From: Actinostola sp. cb2023 | Lineage: Eukaryota > Cnidaria > Anthozoa > Actiniaria > Actinostolidae | Direction: 5' to 3' | DNA length: 64,000 nucleotides | Assembly (NCBI GenBank): GCA_033675265.1 | Contig: JAUJYZ010000929.1 | Span: 310,001 to 374,000 of the forward strand | Part shown: in pieces, positions 1-35,008 of the stretch | How the letters are laid out: every line of letters starts with the position of its first letter | Position numbering within the stretch: the stretch's first letter is position 1 | The notes under the pieces: model-generated | Databases searched by the model: none | What the model was told of the DNA's origin: nothing | The model's input: the letters and a program-made list of their open reading frames with translations, nothing else | Program-made: the position numbers and the translations under genes

Positions 1-11
1 ATAGTACATAG

Positions 12-224
12 TACTTCCTGATTGCTCCCGAGCTTGCAAATCTAGCAGAGAAAGCAAAACAGGTGGCGGGTACTTCATCTAAGACACCGACACATCATCA
101 CCACCTTACTACTGCTGTAAGGTTGCACCACTGGAGCAGAACATTTAGAAGTTGGTCACCAGCATCCGAAGCTTCACGAATCCATTCTCTGAGGAAAGAG
201 CCAAATACTATTGTAAACTTGTAA
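12..224 (+). CDS. possible 3'-terminal exon of a gene entering from the left
   Basis: An open frame of 70 codons runs from a possible splice acceptor (acatag, ending at 11) to a TAA at 222-224. An AATAAA polyadenylation signal follows at 241-246. The predicted peptide is rich in His, Ser and Arg, with a HHHH run about a third of the way in, and I recognise no domain. The support is the combination of acceptor, open frame, stop and nearby AATAAA. An open stretch of this length can also arise by chance, so this is tentative. The upstream exons would lie outside the window. Confidence 0.25.
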   Translation, partial: YFLIAPELANLAEKAKQVAGTSSKTPTHHHHLTTAVRLHHWSRTFRSWSPASEASRIHSLRKEPNTIVNL

Positions 225-602
225 TATTATGTAAAGTGCAAATAAAGTATTCTTCTTCTTTTTCTAAACGAGTTGTTTGGTCACTTCGTAAAAGACAGGA
301 TCCACTCGAGAAAATGCAGCATCTGGTCCCCAATAACTGAAAAAAACGCAAGCGCTTCTTACATGGAACACTACGGGGAAGACTCTACAAGTGATAGCCA
401 ATGACAAAATGATTGACCTCAAGGAAGATCACTCCCGGCCATTTTGTGCGGGTCATGTTCTGCGCGCAAGTCACGCGCACAGAGATCGATTGACACCAAG
501 GAAGCTGTCGTGCAGTACGCGTTCTCTATAGTGACATGATCAATGTTTTCCTCGGATGGCACCATGTTTCACTGTACGTTCCTCAATGGACATATTTGTC
601 TA
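225..602. other. intergenic stretch, nothing recognised
   Basis: Apart from the AATAAA at 241-246 I see no exon, RNA gene or paired repeat here. Confidence 0.4.
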
Positions 603-836
603 ATACCCCTTTCACACTGAGGCTTAAACATGTTTTAAAGTGGTTTAACTAAACAGGTTTAGAAAATTATCTACAGACGCCACGCAACATTTGGCACAAA
701 ACTGCTGGTAAACCGTCCTTTACGTTGCACAGTATAAATTCCAGATAGTTTGATTCTTGTGAAATTAAATGCCCTTGAATTAGAGAAGCGAGAAAAACTC
801 AGTTTAACTAAACAAGGTTTGGTGTGAATGGGGTAT
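603..836. repeat. MITE with ATACCCC ends
   Basis: The left end (ATACCCCTTTCACACTGAG) and right end (TTTGGTGTGAATGGGGTAT) are imperfect inverted repeats. A second internal pair, GTTTAACTAAAC near 642-654 and its partner near 801-813, continues the pairing. The 234-bp size with no coding frame fits a non-autonomous DNA transposon. The superfamily is not determined. Confidence 0.6.
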
Positions 837-939
837 AAGTTTCTGTAAAAAAGGACACGACAAAGGTTCGACAATGGTCGTACGCTATGAAATGATGTGA
901 TATCATTTTTTGATGAAAATCCACATACATGGCGAAACA

Positions 940-1268
940 GTGTCTGTACCTTGGCCTCGTTCCCATGCTAATCACGTGACCACCTGTATCACGGACGAGG
1001 CCTGGTAATGTAACAATCACACATTTCATTGATTTGGGTGAATTTGGATAGATTTTACGCAATTCAAAATAAGTTATAGGGCATTTTATGGTCCAGCCTC
1101 GTTTCCATGCTGTCATGGTCACGTGACCAGTTTTATTACTTAAAAGTTTCTTAGGTGTGTCAGATACACTTATATGTAAAGTATGAGTAATTTCGGTAAC
1201 GATTTGTTGCCATTAACGATGGTTATATCGCATTTTATGGCCCAGCCTCGTTTCCATGCTAGTGTCAT
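940..1268 (+). repeat. three dispersed copies of a CCTCGTTYCCATGCT motif
   Basis: The motif occurs near 953, 1094 and 1242. The last two copies share about 40 bp of surrounding sequence (a GCATTTTATGG block followed by the motif) at a spacing of 150 bp, which suggests a local tandem duplication of a degenerate repeat. There is no coding content. Confidence 0.45.
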
Positions 1269-1361
1269 AAGTTTTTCAGTCATATGAAATCTGCTTTATT
1301 TAGTACTAACCGTTTCATGGTTTTAGTGTCTGCTAGACTTATAATAATAGATATACAGAAA

Positions 1362-1668
1362 CTCAATTGCCCTATACCATTATGACGTAACGGCTTGTTT
1401 ATGAGGGGGACAGAATCGTGAAGAACAATAGAAATTTGAACTAAATCTGCTCTGCTGAGGTTCGCTTGATTTCAAATTGGCTAGTTTGCAGAAATTATGT
1501 TCATCGATACTTTTACCACAATATTTACTGTGTTTTGTGACTTTTATCGCTTTCAGACCGTCTGTAAAATACACTTATTTGTTTTGTCCCCCTCTAGCGA
1601 CCATGATCCTTAGCGTTTAAACAATAGATTGTTTTGATGTGACGTCATAGTGATATAGGGCAATTGAG
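1362..1668. repeat. MITE with CTCAATTGCCCTATA ends
   Basis: The terminal inverted repeats are CTCAATTGCCCTATA at 1362 and TATAGGGCAATTGAG ending at 1668. The pairing continues inward through a TGACGT-containing segment on both sides. The element is 307 bp long with no plausible coding frame, so it is a non-autonomous DNA transposon. Confidence 0.65.
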
Positions 1669-1738
1669 CAATGTACATGTACAAAGTGTCAATAAGGATA
1701 AATAATATTAAAATATTTTCTTGTTGATTGCTAGTCTG

Positions 1739-1859
1739 TAAGTGATAGATACAATTAAAATATGAGCGGCCGATCTGTTTACAAACTCGAGCCGTACAAT
1801 GTATATTACTTTAATCGAATCCAACAATACCTTCTGCTCATATTTTATCTATCACTTAA
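1739..1859. repeat. short foldback element
   Basis: TAAGTGATAGATA with ATATGAGC at the left pairs with GCTCATATTTTATCTATCACTTA at the right. It lies just downstream of the stop codon of the minus-strand gene ending at 1896, so it may be in its 3' flank or untranslated region. Confidence 0.5.
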
Positions 1860-1895
1860 GAGGTCTTAAAACATATGACTGCCAGGGTTGCATAG

Positions 1896-4437
1896 TTAAT
1901 GCTCTTGGTCATTCATCTGACATGGATGCTGTGGATGGCCAAAAGTGTTCCATTCACCATATTTGAATTGGATGCTCAATTGGCCAGTCTTGTACTTGTA
2001 AACAAAAGCAAAGTCCTTATTGTCAGACACAATCAGTTTGACTCTGTGTCCACCCCGGCTACTTCCATTCAGTACACGAGTGAAGTAGTTTCTCACCTTC
2101 CTAGAACTCATGCCTGTGAGCAGTTGGAATAGCTTTAATAAGGAGCCAAGACAGGTAAAGGAAATCACTTCACCCTTTTTATTTTTCCCAATAATGCAGT
2201 GAGGCTCCTGGAATTCAGGTGACGTACTTCGTCGCAGCAGGAGGGTGATCTCTTTGAATATAGCAAATGGTATGTTTCGTGTTAGTTCTGCCTGGTAAGG
2301 GTACCTAACGGATACTCTGCCTGCTAAACTCTTGTAAACTAAGCTAAGCCAGAGTGTGCCCTCATCATGAAGTACAGATGCGGTGGACACTGTTGAGGTG
2401 GCTAGATGAGCAGCTAAAACGACATATATACCATAGGTTGTAGGAAAAGTACATTTTATTGGTGAAAAACACAACAACTTTATGTAAATATATGCAATAG
2501 TACAGTATAGTATTCTGAGTTCTGACATTTTGGATATTTTAATACCGTATTTGCCGGTGTATAAGTCATAAGTCATAAGTCATAAGTAACCTTTTTATTA
2601 GTAGCGTTTGAAGTTCTTTGGTATGATAACTACAAATTTGCTAGTTTTTGAAGGCGTCTCAACTTGAACTTTTGTTTACGCTTTTGTTTATGCCAACGCC
2701 AGGTTACCAAGCAATTCAAAATGGCTGCCGATACAAGTTCGTGCGGAAATGTCCGACTTTTTGGGGGCTTTTGCATCTAACTTCGAATCAGTAGATTTGA
2801 CATCAAAATATACTTGATGCTCTTAAAAAAGTAGGGTCGACTTATACAAAGAATATATGATAAAATCAGGAAATTTGACCTCCTTTTAGAGGGTCGACTT
2901 ATACACCGAGTCGACTTATACACCGGCAAATACGGTATCTAAAATCAACTATGTTTCCTCAAGTAAATACCTTCAATGAAAACCTGTCCCTGGATAGCTT
3001 GCTTTTGAGCAAGTTTAATGGTTTTGAATAATGATTGTTAGTAGAATTACACAGGTGATTATAGAAAATCAAGCGAGCTGATTGGTCGAGAACTTCGGAC
3101 TATTTCTCGATAGTTACCTACAGCATTTTGACAAAATGGCTGCCAGCTTTTGAAATATGAAATAAAAATTTATTTTCTTTAAAATGCTTATTTATTTTTA
3201 TTTTTTCAAATAATCACCTGTGTAATTCTACTAAAACAATTAGTCACCTCAGGCTCAGTGAATAGCAGTGATAATAACCTCGACTTCGTCTCGGTTATTA
3301 TCCACCGATATTCACCTCGCCTTTGGTGACTAATTGTTAATTAGTATAAACAAACTAGTGGTCTATCACATATCCTGCAATCTGATTGGCTACGCTACTA
3401 GGGGTCTAATAGTGATAGTCCCCTAGTAGCGAATCACCATGGTAACCATTGGCCGTGAAAGATGAAGCAAGATGGCGGACAAACCCGATGGTTGTTTTTT
3501 CGCTAAAAAGAGCTAAAATAGACCGAGAAACAAATCTCAAGAACAAGAAATGGAAAAAGCACATAAATATAGACATCTCATTGATAATTCAAGCAAGTTT
3601 TCTTTGGCTGACACTGCAGAAACTGAGCGAGAAACGATCGTTAAAGTTGAAGATTTTTCGTGCCGATTTTTCAACTTTTAAAACTGAGCGAAGACAAAGT
3701 CAAATGGAGTACTGATAGTGATAAAGGTAATAAACGAAGGCTACACCACTCTTGACTCGTGTTTTGTTCATTTGTTATTTGATTTATGAAAGTTTTTCAA
3801 CAAAAGAACCAACTTTTCTGGTTTAGTTTTAACTAAACAGCTCGATTTAGTTCAGCCAAATGTGTACTTATGACTAGCATAAAATTCGTATTCTTCTTAC
3901 TTGTGCAAATTAAGCAAGAAATATTGGTATAATATTAAGTATGCTAGTTTGTTTATACTAAAACAATTAGACAACTCGCCCTCGTTGTCTATGAGCTAAG
4001 ATAGCCAACTCGGACTCGCTGTCTAATTGTTAAATGGCCGAGTAGTGATTATAAATTTCCAAAACAAAATTCCTAGTAATCCAATATTCATTCGTTGACA
4101 AAGCAATACAAATAAGTCGGACTTAACACATTTGTAAAAAGTGTAAATAACTGAATAACAAATAAAACGTACCATCTGTTCTCGTTTCAGAAGTTGACTG
4201 TTTGACAATTGGCAAAGCAACTTCTAGCGTTTTAGCAACGAAAAATTCCTTGTCAAATCCTTCCTCACTGTCATATGTTTCTAATAATTCTCTCAATTTA
4301 TCCCTATCCTTATCCTCTTCTTCTACTTCTTCTTCTTCTTCCTCTTCGTTATCCTCCTCGTAATCTTTAAACAACTCATCTATGACTTGCTGGGTGTTAA
4401 AAACAGCCGCCATTTTGAAATTTTGTTCTACGCTCAT
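1896..4437 (-). CDS. probable two-exon gene, acidic protein of unknown function
   Basis: Exon 1 (4437-4173) starts at an ATG and encodes 88 residues. A Glu/Asp tract (roughly residues 25-45) is followed by a mixed acidic segment, then the exon stops at a good donor (G|GTACGT) in phase 1. Exon 2 (2413-1896) follows a TTTTAG acceptor, also in phase 1, and runs 171 residues to a TAA. Joined, they give about 260 residues. The second half is more globular, with alternating hydrophobic segments and basic loops. The shared phase is the main reason for joining them. Extra exons between 2413 and 4173 cannot be excluded. That interval is filled by hairpin transposons, as expected of an intron. I do not recognise the family; a vague resemblance of exon 2 to CENP-N-like folds was too weak to use. 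Confidence 0.45.
2543..2937. repeat. MITE with TACCGTATTTGCCGG ends
   Basis: Perfect 25-bp terminal inverted repeats lie at 2543-2567 and 2913-2937 (TACCGTATTTGCCGGTGTAT at the left). A GTCGACTTATACA subterminal motif is repeated in the right half, and an AAGTCAT triplication lies at 2563-2586. The 395-bp length fits a non-autonomous DNA transposon. It sits in the intron of the minus-strand gene. Confidence 0.75.
3039..3233. repeat. MITE with TAGTAGAATTACACAGG ends
   Basis: Terminal inverted repeats of about 24 bp lie at 3039-3062 and 3210-3233. The interior contains CAAAATGGCTGCC and TGATTGGTCGAG segments common in cnidarian foldback elements. It is directly followed by the AACAATTAG hairpin at 3235. 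Confidence 0.75.
3235..3338. repeat. AACAATTAG hairpin module 1
   Basis: AACAATTAGTCACC (3235) pairs with GGTGACTAATTGTT (ending 3338). Inner arms GTGATAATAACC and GGTTATTATCCAC enclose a TCGACTTCGTCTC loop. It lies between two TAGTA-ended elements. Confidence 0.6.
3342..3960. repeat. 619-bp TAGTA-ended foldback transposon
   Basis: TAGTATAAACAAACTAG (3342-3358) is matched by its reverse complement at 3944-3960. Both subterminal regions match the shorter element at 30672-30849, including the ATCCTGCAATCTGAYTGGCTA block at one end and TTTATACCAATATTT-like sequence at the other. The interior holds an 88-codon open frame (3449-3715) with no recognised domain, which I treat as incidental. Confidence 0.7.
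3962..4031. repeat. AACAATTAG hairpin module 2
   Basis: AACAATTAGACAACTCG pairs with the segment ending GTCTAATTGTT. The layout matches the hairpin at 3235-3338, and it again abuts a TACTA end. Confidence 0.6.
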
Positions 4438-4554
4438 GAAGCCTACCGCTGTACAAAAGATATGGCGAACCCCGGCATTTTTGAGCGCGCGCGTGCCCTA
4501 CGTGAAAAGCGTGCAATGGTTTGCACCACTAAATCAGAAATATCACTATTTATG

Positions 4555-5232
4555 CAGGGGCGTAGCGTGCATATATGCACATACGCACGTGCGTACAATT
4601 TGAAATACTTAAAATAAAAATATTTAAAAAAAAATGAAATCTAGACAAATACATAACAGCTGAATCAGTTTATACTTCCTGGAAACTACCCACAGAAGGC
4701 AGGAAAATGCTATTTTGGAGACCTTATACCTCAAAAATTTTCGGGGAGCATGCTCCCGTATTCCCCTACGAGCTCGCGCCTTCGTCGCTCGTCAGATCAT
4801 TTTTATGTCCCCAATAAATTTCCCATTGCAGTCAGTCATTGTAGGCATGTATAATGATGATTGTAGTTAGTACAGTCTCAAACAAAATAAATACCAAAAA
4901 ACTGTCTTCGCCTCGGGTTCAGTGTTATATCGGTATTAGCGATATATATATAACGGTAGCCGGTATATAACCCGTTTACATAAATCATTGACATAACCTT
5001 TACATAAATCATTTACACATTACATAAATCCACAAAAAAACTGAGTGATCAATGCATTTTACTATGTATTTATGTAGCGAGAAAGTCCGCTGGAAAATGA
5101 AGAAAATGGTATTTCCAAGGCTCTAGATTTCTAAATTTTCAGGGGGGCATGCCCCCTCACCCCCTAGAACCTCACGCCTTCGGTGTTCGTGGCCATGTGC
5201 GTACATTGGAAAAAAAGCACGCTACGCCCCTG
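4555..5232. repeat. hAT-like MITE with CAGGGGCGTAGC ends
   Basis: CAGGGGCGTAGCGTGC at 4555 is matched by GCACGCTACGCCCCTG ending at 5232. TTATG directly flanks both sides (4550-4554 and 5233-5237). CAGGGGCGTAGC termini are typical of hAT relatives. hAT normally makes 8-bp duplications, and only 5 bp match here, so the superfamily call is tentative. It has two internal copies of a GCATGCYCCC-containing segment and no transposase. Confidence 0.6.
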
Positions 5233-5249
5233 TTATGTATAGTACGAAT

Positions 5250-5366
5250 AAACCTGGGCACTACTAATTATAGCTGTCAGTGTTTATTAGATGCAAAGAA
5301 ACAAAAGAACACAAAAGAGTAAGTGTCTAATGGTGTGTAATGGTGTAATTAGTAATGCCCAGGTTT
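5250..5366. repeat. AAACCTGGGCA hairpin
   Basis: AAACCTGGGCACTACTAATTA pairs with TAATTAGTAATGCCCAGGTTT. A related hairpin with the same left arm lies at 27262-27372 in intron 5 of the CENP-K gene. Flanking CTAAATAGTACTA sequence is shared too, so the hairpin is probably part of a larger dispersed element. Confidence 0.55.
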
Positions 5367-5886
5367 AGTCTATTGGAATCACTCTACTAAATAGTACTAT
5401 TTATGTTGTACGGTTTTAGTGTTTGTACTCTATACCTATTTTATAAAAAAAATCAGAGGCGACTAAGAATATTTTTGTTACCTTGAAAATATTTGTCGTT
5501 TAGAGCCACTGACAAGAGCAATCCGTATGTACAACAACCAACCACCACGAGCCACATATTTTCCATTTCAGTTAGTACGTTATGCGTGTTCAGATTTGGT
5601 ACATAAAATGTTCAAATCTAAAATTACTACCATTGATTTGCTTTGAGCCATTTAAGACCTCTTTGAAATCCACAAGAAAAATAACCGATCATACAATGTT
5701 CAACCTGTCATTATGCCTGCGTCATATAATAAAAGCCTTTGACACCTTCAGTAATTCCATATGAAAATTACTGAAATATAAACAATAATAACAATAATAG
5801 CGTTATTATAGATAGCTTGTACCTAATAATCCAGTTATATTACTTAACCCGCAAAACATCTATGTCTATGTCTAATAATAGTTAAA
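5367..5886. other. intergenic stretch, no gene recognised
   Basis: AT-rich sequence with a 60-codon open frame (5582-5764) that has no recognisable features. No paired repeats were found besides the flanking elements. Confidence 0.35.
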
Positions 5887-7229
5887 CAAGACGCTCAATG
5901 AGCGTACACTCGGGCTTATGACAAGGATAATGTTAGTTGCGTGAGGAGGGAAATGACAATGACTGACAGTTGCGTGACGAGGGAGACTATGTATGATATG
6001 TGTCGGTGAGCGTAGATAAAAATCTCCGAATCGTACTTCCGTAGCATGTACTTGGAACGTTCAGTTGAGGCTCATATTCATGGTCAGACGGTTCTGATAA
6101 CGTCTTTGGTTTCTTCGTTATCGCAGAGGAAAGTTGAACTTCGTATCTTTTAAACATCCAGTTGATTCAGACTAAGGTACGATGTGACAAAGCTCGACCA
6201 ATCTGCTGTCTCTGCCTATACATTGAAAGATCTTGTTCGATTTATCTCGAAATCAGAAAGGAATTATCGATTAAAAATCAAAAGCTGCTTCTGTTAGATT
6301 TAAGATGTGACCTCAAGTGACCTCAAATACGTTTAAATACGTACGACAGCGTACTCTTGAAGAGTCGGAGATCTTTATCTATGAGTCACCGACCGAAATA
6401 GTCTCCCTCGTCACTGAGCGTCTTCTTCTGTAATAGATCCCTAAAATCTAAGGACGTTTTGATTTCGATTGTATTTTTGCATGCCGTTCACTGACCTGTT
6501 TTGAGCGTGGAAATTCTGTTCTAACAAGGATCACACAACTGTAATCGTACTGAATTTTTCAAGCGTGGAATAAAATAAACATCCATCGTGAGTCGACTGG
6601 CTCGATTGTTTGCATGACTTCTGTACATATAGCTTTCTGTCAATAGATGTAGTTACATCGCTGGTCGCGAGTTTAATTATAAACACACAAGGACATACGA
6701 CTGTACTGTACACGTCGTACTATTACAATTAGCAACAAACATGGCATAGCGAGGTCATGATAGTTTTTGAGTTCATTTCATTTACTTTTCAGTCTCGACT
6801 GGCTCAATTAGCAACAAACATGACAACATAGCGAGGTCTTGATACTTTTTGAGTTCATTTCATTTGCTTTTCAATTCATTTTTTGATGTTCGTGGAACGA
6901 CGTCGTACAACAGCCGATAAAACACGGGCTTTAAACACGCTCATTTCACAGACAAAAGCATACGCCGATTCGTGTGGGCCCACTCTGAAAGATGTCGTTT
7001 CATTTATAACAAAAACAAACGCGCCTTAGCTTCATCGTCGAACGATCAAATAGAATCCTGACCTCTTGAAGATCTATGCTGAGAAATCTTGAAACTCGAT
7101 ACGATCAAATACATCGCATTCTTTCTTCATTCTTCGCATTTTTTCTTCATTCCGTGACCATGAGAAAAATAATAATAAAAACAAGAAAGTCCATTTTATA
7201 ACTCGGGCTTCCTTCGGAAGGGCCCGAGT
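5887..7229. repeat. CAAGACGCTC/ACTCGGGC foldback element, copy 1
   Basis: The left end, CAAGACGCTCAATGAGCG, is itself a small hairpin. The right end, ACTCGGGCTTCCTTCGG and its mirror, is another, ending CCCGAGT. AAA flanks both sides. A second, shorter copy in the opposite orientation at 36687-37473 confirms both ends. An inner inverted repeat (about 5985-6410) pairs GACGAGGGAGACTA and GGTGAGCGTAGATA segments. A duplicated block near 6720-6860 repeats TTAGCAACAAACATG sequence. No transposase is seen. Confidence 0.7.
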
Positions 7230-7428
7230 AAAAATGAAAATCCCAAAAAATTTAGAAACAGGAGACTGTCAGCAGGGAATGAGCTTTGGCTTTTCCGAAT
7301 GATGTGTACTCTGCTTCCATGCAAACATCTCTACAAGGTGTTGATAATTATTGTCTCGATGGCTATAGTGCCTTATGTTCTATCACAGGGAGCCCACAAA
7401 AGGTTGGCTTGGGCTGCCTGTGGTTTTA

Positions 7429-7666
7429 TAGCCTGCGTAGCTTGGCGGTCTTAGGGGAAGGGGGAAAGGGGAGGGGGATTGGGGAGGAGAGGAGGCGAGG
7501 AGGGGACTGGAGAGGGGGGAGGAGAGGAGGAAAGACCGCCTGCCCGTAAACCTTATGTTTTCGAGAAGTCCGTCTTTCCTCCCCCCTCCCCAGTCCCCTC
7601 CTCGCCTCCTCCCCAATCCCCCTCCCCTTTCCCCCTTCCCCTAAGACCGCCAAGCTACGCAGGCTA
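7429..7666. repeat. near-perfect G/C-rich palindrome with 9-bp target duplication
   Basis: TAGCCTGCGTAGCTTGG at 7429 is mirrored by CCAAGCTACGCAGGCTA ending at 7666. The arms are purine-rich on one side and pyrimidine-rich on the other, with repeated GGGG and GGGGGATTGGGGAGGAG runs. GTGGTTTTA is duplicated exactly at 7420-7428 and 7667-7675. A 9-bp duplication points to a Mutator-like (MULE) insertion mechanism. Open frames in the arms are low-complexity artefacts. Confidence 0.8.
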
Positions 7667-7727
7667 GTGGTTTTATTTCAAGTCGTAAAAACGAACCTGA
7701 AGAATTCAGATACCGCAGAATCCCGGT

Positions 7728-8256
7728 TATAGCCCCCCCCAAACCCCCCCCCCCCCCCCCCTCCCCCCCCTGTTATAAGCCCCCCTTCGGATACCATGCC
7801 ACGTTCTGCTGACCACATGAGAGGCTACCACAGGAAACCCACCAAAAATTGATTGGGCTGCCTGTGGCGAGAAAGCGCGGGAGCAGCAAAACATGGCGAC
7901 CAAGGAAGTTGTGATGATTGAAAGTCGATTGTTTTAATCCCTAGCCTTAAACATACTGTGTATAAAAGGTACGGTAGCCTTTGATTGCTTATTGTTAATG
8001 TACTACATTGTCTACTAGACGGACTAGAGAGTAGAGTACTTCATTAACAGCTGTCTGACGTGAGCTGTTTTATAAATCTCTAGACCGTTGACGTTGTACT
8101 ACTGGATCGGTTCATCGATGAATTGCTAAGGTTAGTTTTAGCATTACTTGATACCAATCTTTCTCCATTTGAAGGTCATGCGAAAATGTAAAGCTTAGCG
8201 TATTTTTATATTTTACAAAAGTCAGTTTGGCACATTGACCATTGACATTGTTCATA
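7728..8256 (+). other. poly-C tract and 5' flank of the CENP-K gene
   Basis: An interrupted C-homopolymer spans about 7732-7772. The rest is the candidate promoter and 5' UTR region of CENP-K. It includes a short ATG frame at 7885 that stops after 14 codons and could be an upstream ORF or nothing. No clear TATA box was identified. Confidence 0.35.
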
Positions 8257-32361
<24,105 letters not shown>

Positions 32362-32455
32362 TAAACCAAGATAAATGTATACAAACAATCACTTCACAAG
32401 TTTACTGTACCACTGTTTACTATGCAACTACCTGTATTGAGCAGCCTGGGGTTTC

Positions 32456-32461
32456 AATAAA
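32456..32461 (+). terminator. polyadenylation signal AATAAA for CENP-K
   Basis: AATAAA lies 95 bp after the CENP-K stop codon. A second AATAAA overlaps the stop itself (32360-32365), but the distal one leaves a normal short 3' UTR. Confidence 0.55.
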
Positions 32462-32933
32462 AACAATTATGTAAACACTCACGTATCAATTGCACGTTTT
32501 TACCTAAAATGGCAACCAGATTATCTATTTATGCTAATACAAATACTATGATAAATATGGACCTAATCCTATATTAAAATGGTTCCTAAACAAAATAAGA
32601 ACGAACGATTAAAATTTATAGAATCTCCAGCAGTGACCGTTGCAATTTGTTTCTTGAAAGAAATAAGAGACTCATCCTGGTAGTTTGTCTTGTGAGCCAA
32701 CTGTCAATGATGATCACACCTACACATTCTCCTCAATTGGTAATCAATATGAATACAATCCCAGCAATGACTTCCATATTGCCAACTAAAGGTACACATT
32801 TCCCTTAATATATTAGCTTGTAAAAGCTACTCTGGCAATTTTTTCCGGGCCGGTATCGTAAGAAATCGCGCGCTCTGATTGGTTGTTGAAGCGGGCGGAA
32901 TTTTCTATATCTGACCACGGTCCGGGACTGCAC

Positions 32934-33469
32934 TAGTCTCCCTCGCAGCCGTGCTAAGTGTCGTCACGCAACGCTCTCTCCCCTCAGACACGGCTGCTTA
33001 CCCAAGCTAAACATTCCGTTCCACAGAATTAGCCAATCAGAGCTCTTTGCCCGAAAACAGGCCAAGGTTCGCGCCATACCGAACATACCAAAGACCAGTG
33101 ACAAACAAGATGACGTCCATTGACGAAGCGTTTTGCCTTGCAGCGAAATAATTTCATATGAACGAGTATCAAAGAGTTTAACTGGGCAATACACTAAACC
33201 AATACACTAAACACGGCTGCCAGGAAGACTAGTAAATCGTGTATGTGAATTCATTTCCTAACTTTGCAATGTTCTTAGGTAAATAAACAACGAAACATGA
33301 GCATGGGAGTGTCGAGTTGTTGACAACCAGTGAACATGAATATCGAATAACTTGATATGATTGGCTAAACACTTACAATTGGAACGGAATGTTTAGCTTG
33401 GGTAAGCAGCCGTGTCTGAGGGGAGAGAGCGTTGCGTGACGACACTTAGCACGGCTGCGAGGGAGACTA
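32934..33469. repeat. MITE with TAGTCTCCCTCGCAGCC ends and exact 9-bp duplication
   Basis: About 90-bp terminal inverted repeats begin TAGTCTCCCTCGCAGCC and end with its mirror. GGACTGCAC is duplicated exactly at 32925-32933 and 33470-33478. A 9-bp duplication with long inverted repeats is typical of Mutator-like elements. No transposase. Confidence 0.85.
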
Positions 33470-35008
33470 GGACTGCACTTCAATAACACAATTTGAAGAA
33501 GAAGGGAAAAAAAATATTTTTTGCTTTGAGTTGTTGTGTGCTTGTTTTTTGTGTTTTTTTTTTTTTTGCAGTTCACGTTTTAAGAGGGCTCTTCTGTAAA
33601 AGTCACCCAACTCGAGCAGACCTTGAAAAATCAAATATCCCCAAACTTTGTCAGAATATAGCCTTATAGGAACTAAAAATAATGATATAACTTTGGGATT
33701 GATTTGGTCGATATTTTTGGTGAACGACCGTAATTTCCATTTTCGCCCTCCAAGAGGCCATTTTGGCCCCGAAATATGGCTCGCACATCAAGGTCGATTT
33801 AAAATCAAAATCAAAACAGACATGCTATCTGTTGTTTGGAGAAGAACGAATAGGTATCAAACTCCATTTGTGGAGTTTTGTTGGCTAATTCTCTCAAATT
33901 GAAAGATTTTAAAGATTTTTGATTTGGGGCGTTTTGGGACGGACTTCAAAAGTGCCTAAAATTCGTCAAATCTTAATAGAAATATCTCCACTGGTATGAC
34001 GATCCAGAGCGTAAAACTCACGCTGATTGATGAGCAACGTTTCCTCTTTTGAAATACGAGATAATATTTTGGGGCCACTCAAAATCCAGAAAGTTAGAGC
34101 CGATAATGTTCAGGTCATAACCTCCAAATCTCACTGTTTACAAATTTGGCCGTGTCACGCAAACTTATGCCAACAATAAGATAAAATAATCATTCTGTCC
34201 TTGGAATATCGTTGATCACGAACAGCATGCATCATATTTTTGTCGTTATACCATTAATAAAGCTGGGTTATGTTTCAGGTAGCTTTTATGCCACGAAATC
34301 TTGGATGGAACTAAATTTTTGGCGGTTCATAGAGATGAATATTTGAATGAACGCACAGTTTATTCGGCTTTATGCAATATTTTTCTTAACGACTCTAGTC
34401 CTTCCATTGCCATTTAAAAACTACTTACCAATTGATGGTTTCGATCCCATCTGGTTTGCTAAGCAAAGCATTGAATAGAAGAGTTTATCTTCAAGGTTTG
34501 GGTGAAGCATTGACGATCAGTCATGACTCAACGATTGCGTTACACACAGGTAACCCATGAGTGAATACTTGTGTCAATGTACATGTATGTTGGGTGGGAT
34601 GTTCTGGTCTTCTGGAAGTCTTACAGTCGAGTTACAGAACGAGTTTTATCTGCTTATGTGTTTATAAAAAAGAGGAATGTCATGAAAATTACTGTAAATA
34701 AGTACTTTATTCTCATGTGAAGGGTCTTTTTCGCCAAATGCGACGAACTGGTACCGAGGGTGCTAACATATCACCTGTTTTCAATTCATACTGGACAGAA
34801 AGCAAACAAAATTTAGACAATAAAATAAAGTCCAGGTTGTGCAATCATTTTTATTTGCGTTGCTTAGCGTACGAAAGAAAGCATTATCCTGTATTTGTAA
34901 ACTACAAATTAAAATTAAAAATGTTTTGTATGCGCGCGCCTATTTTCATGTGTTTTCTGTGGAAACACATGAAACTCATAAAAAAAGACGCGAGCATACA
35001 AATATTTA

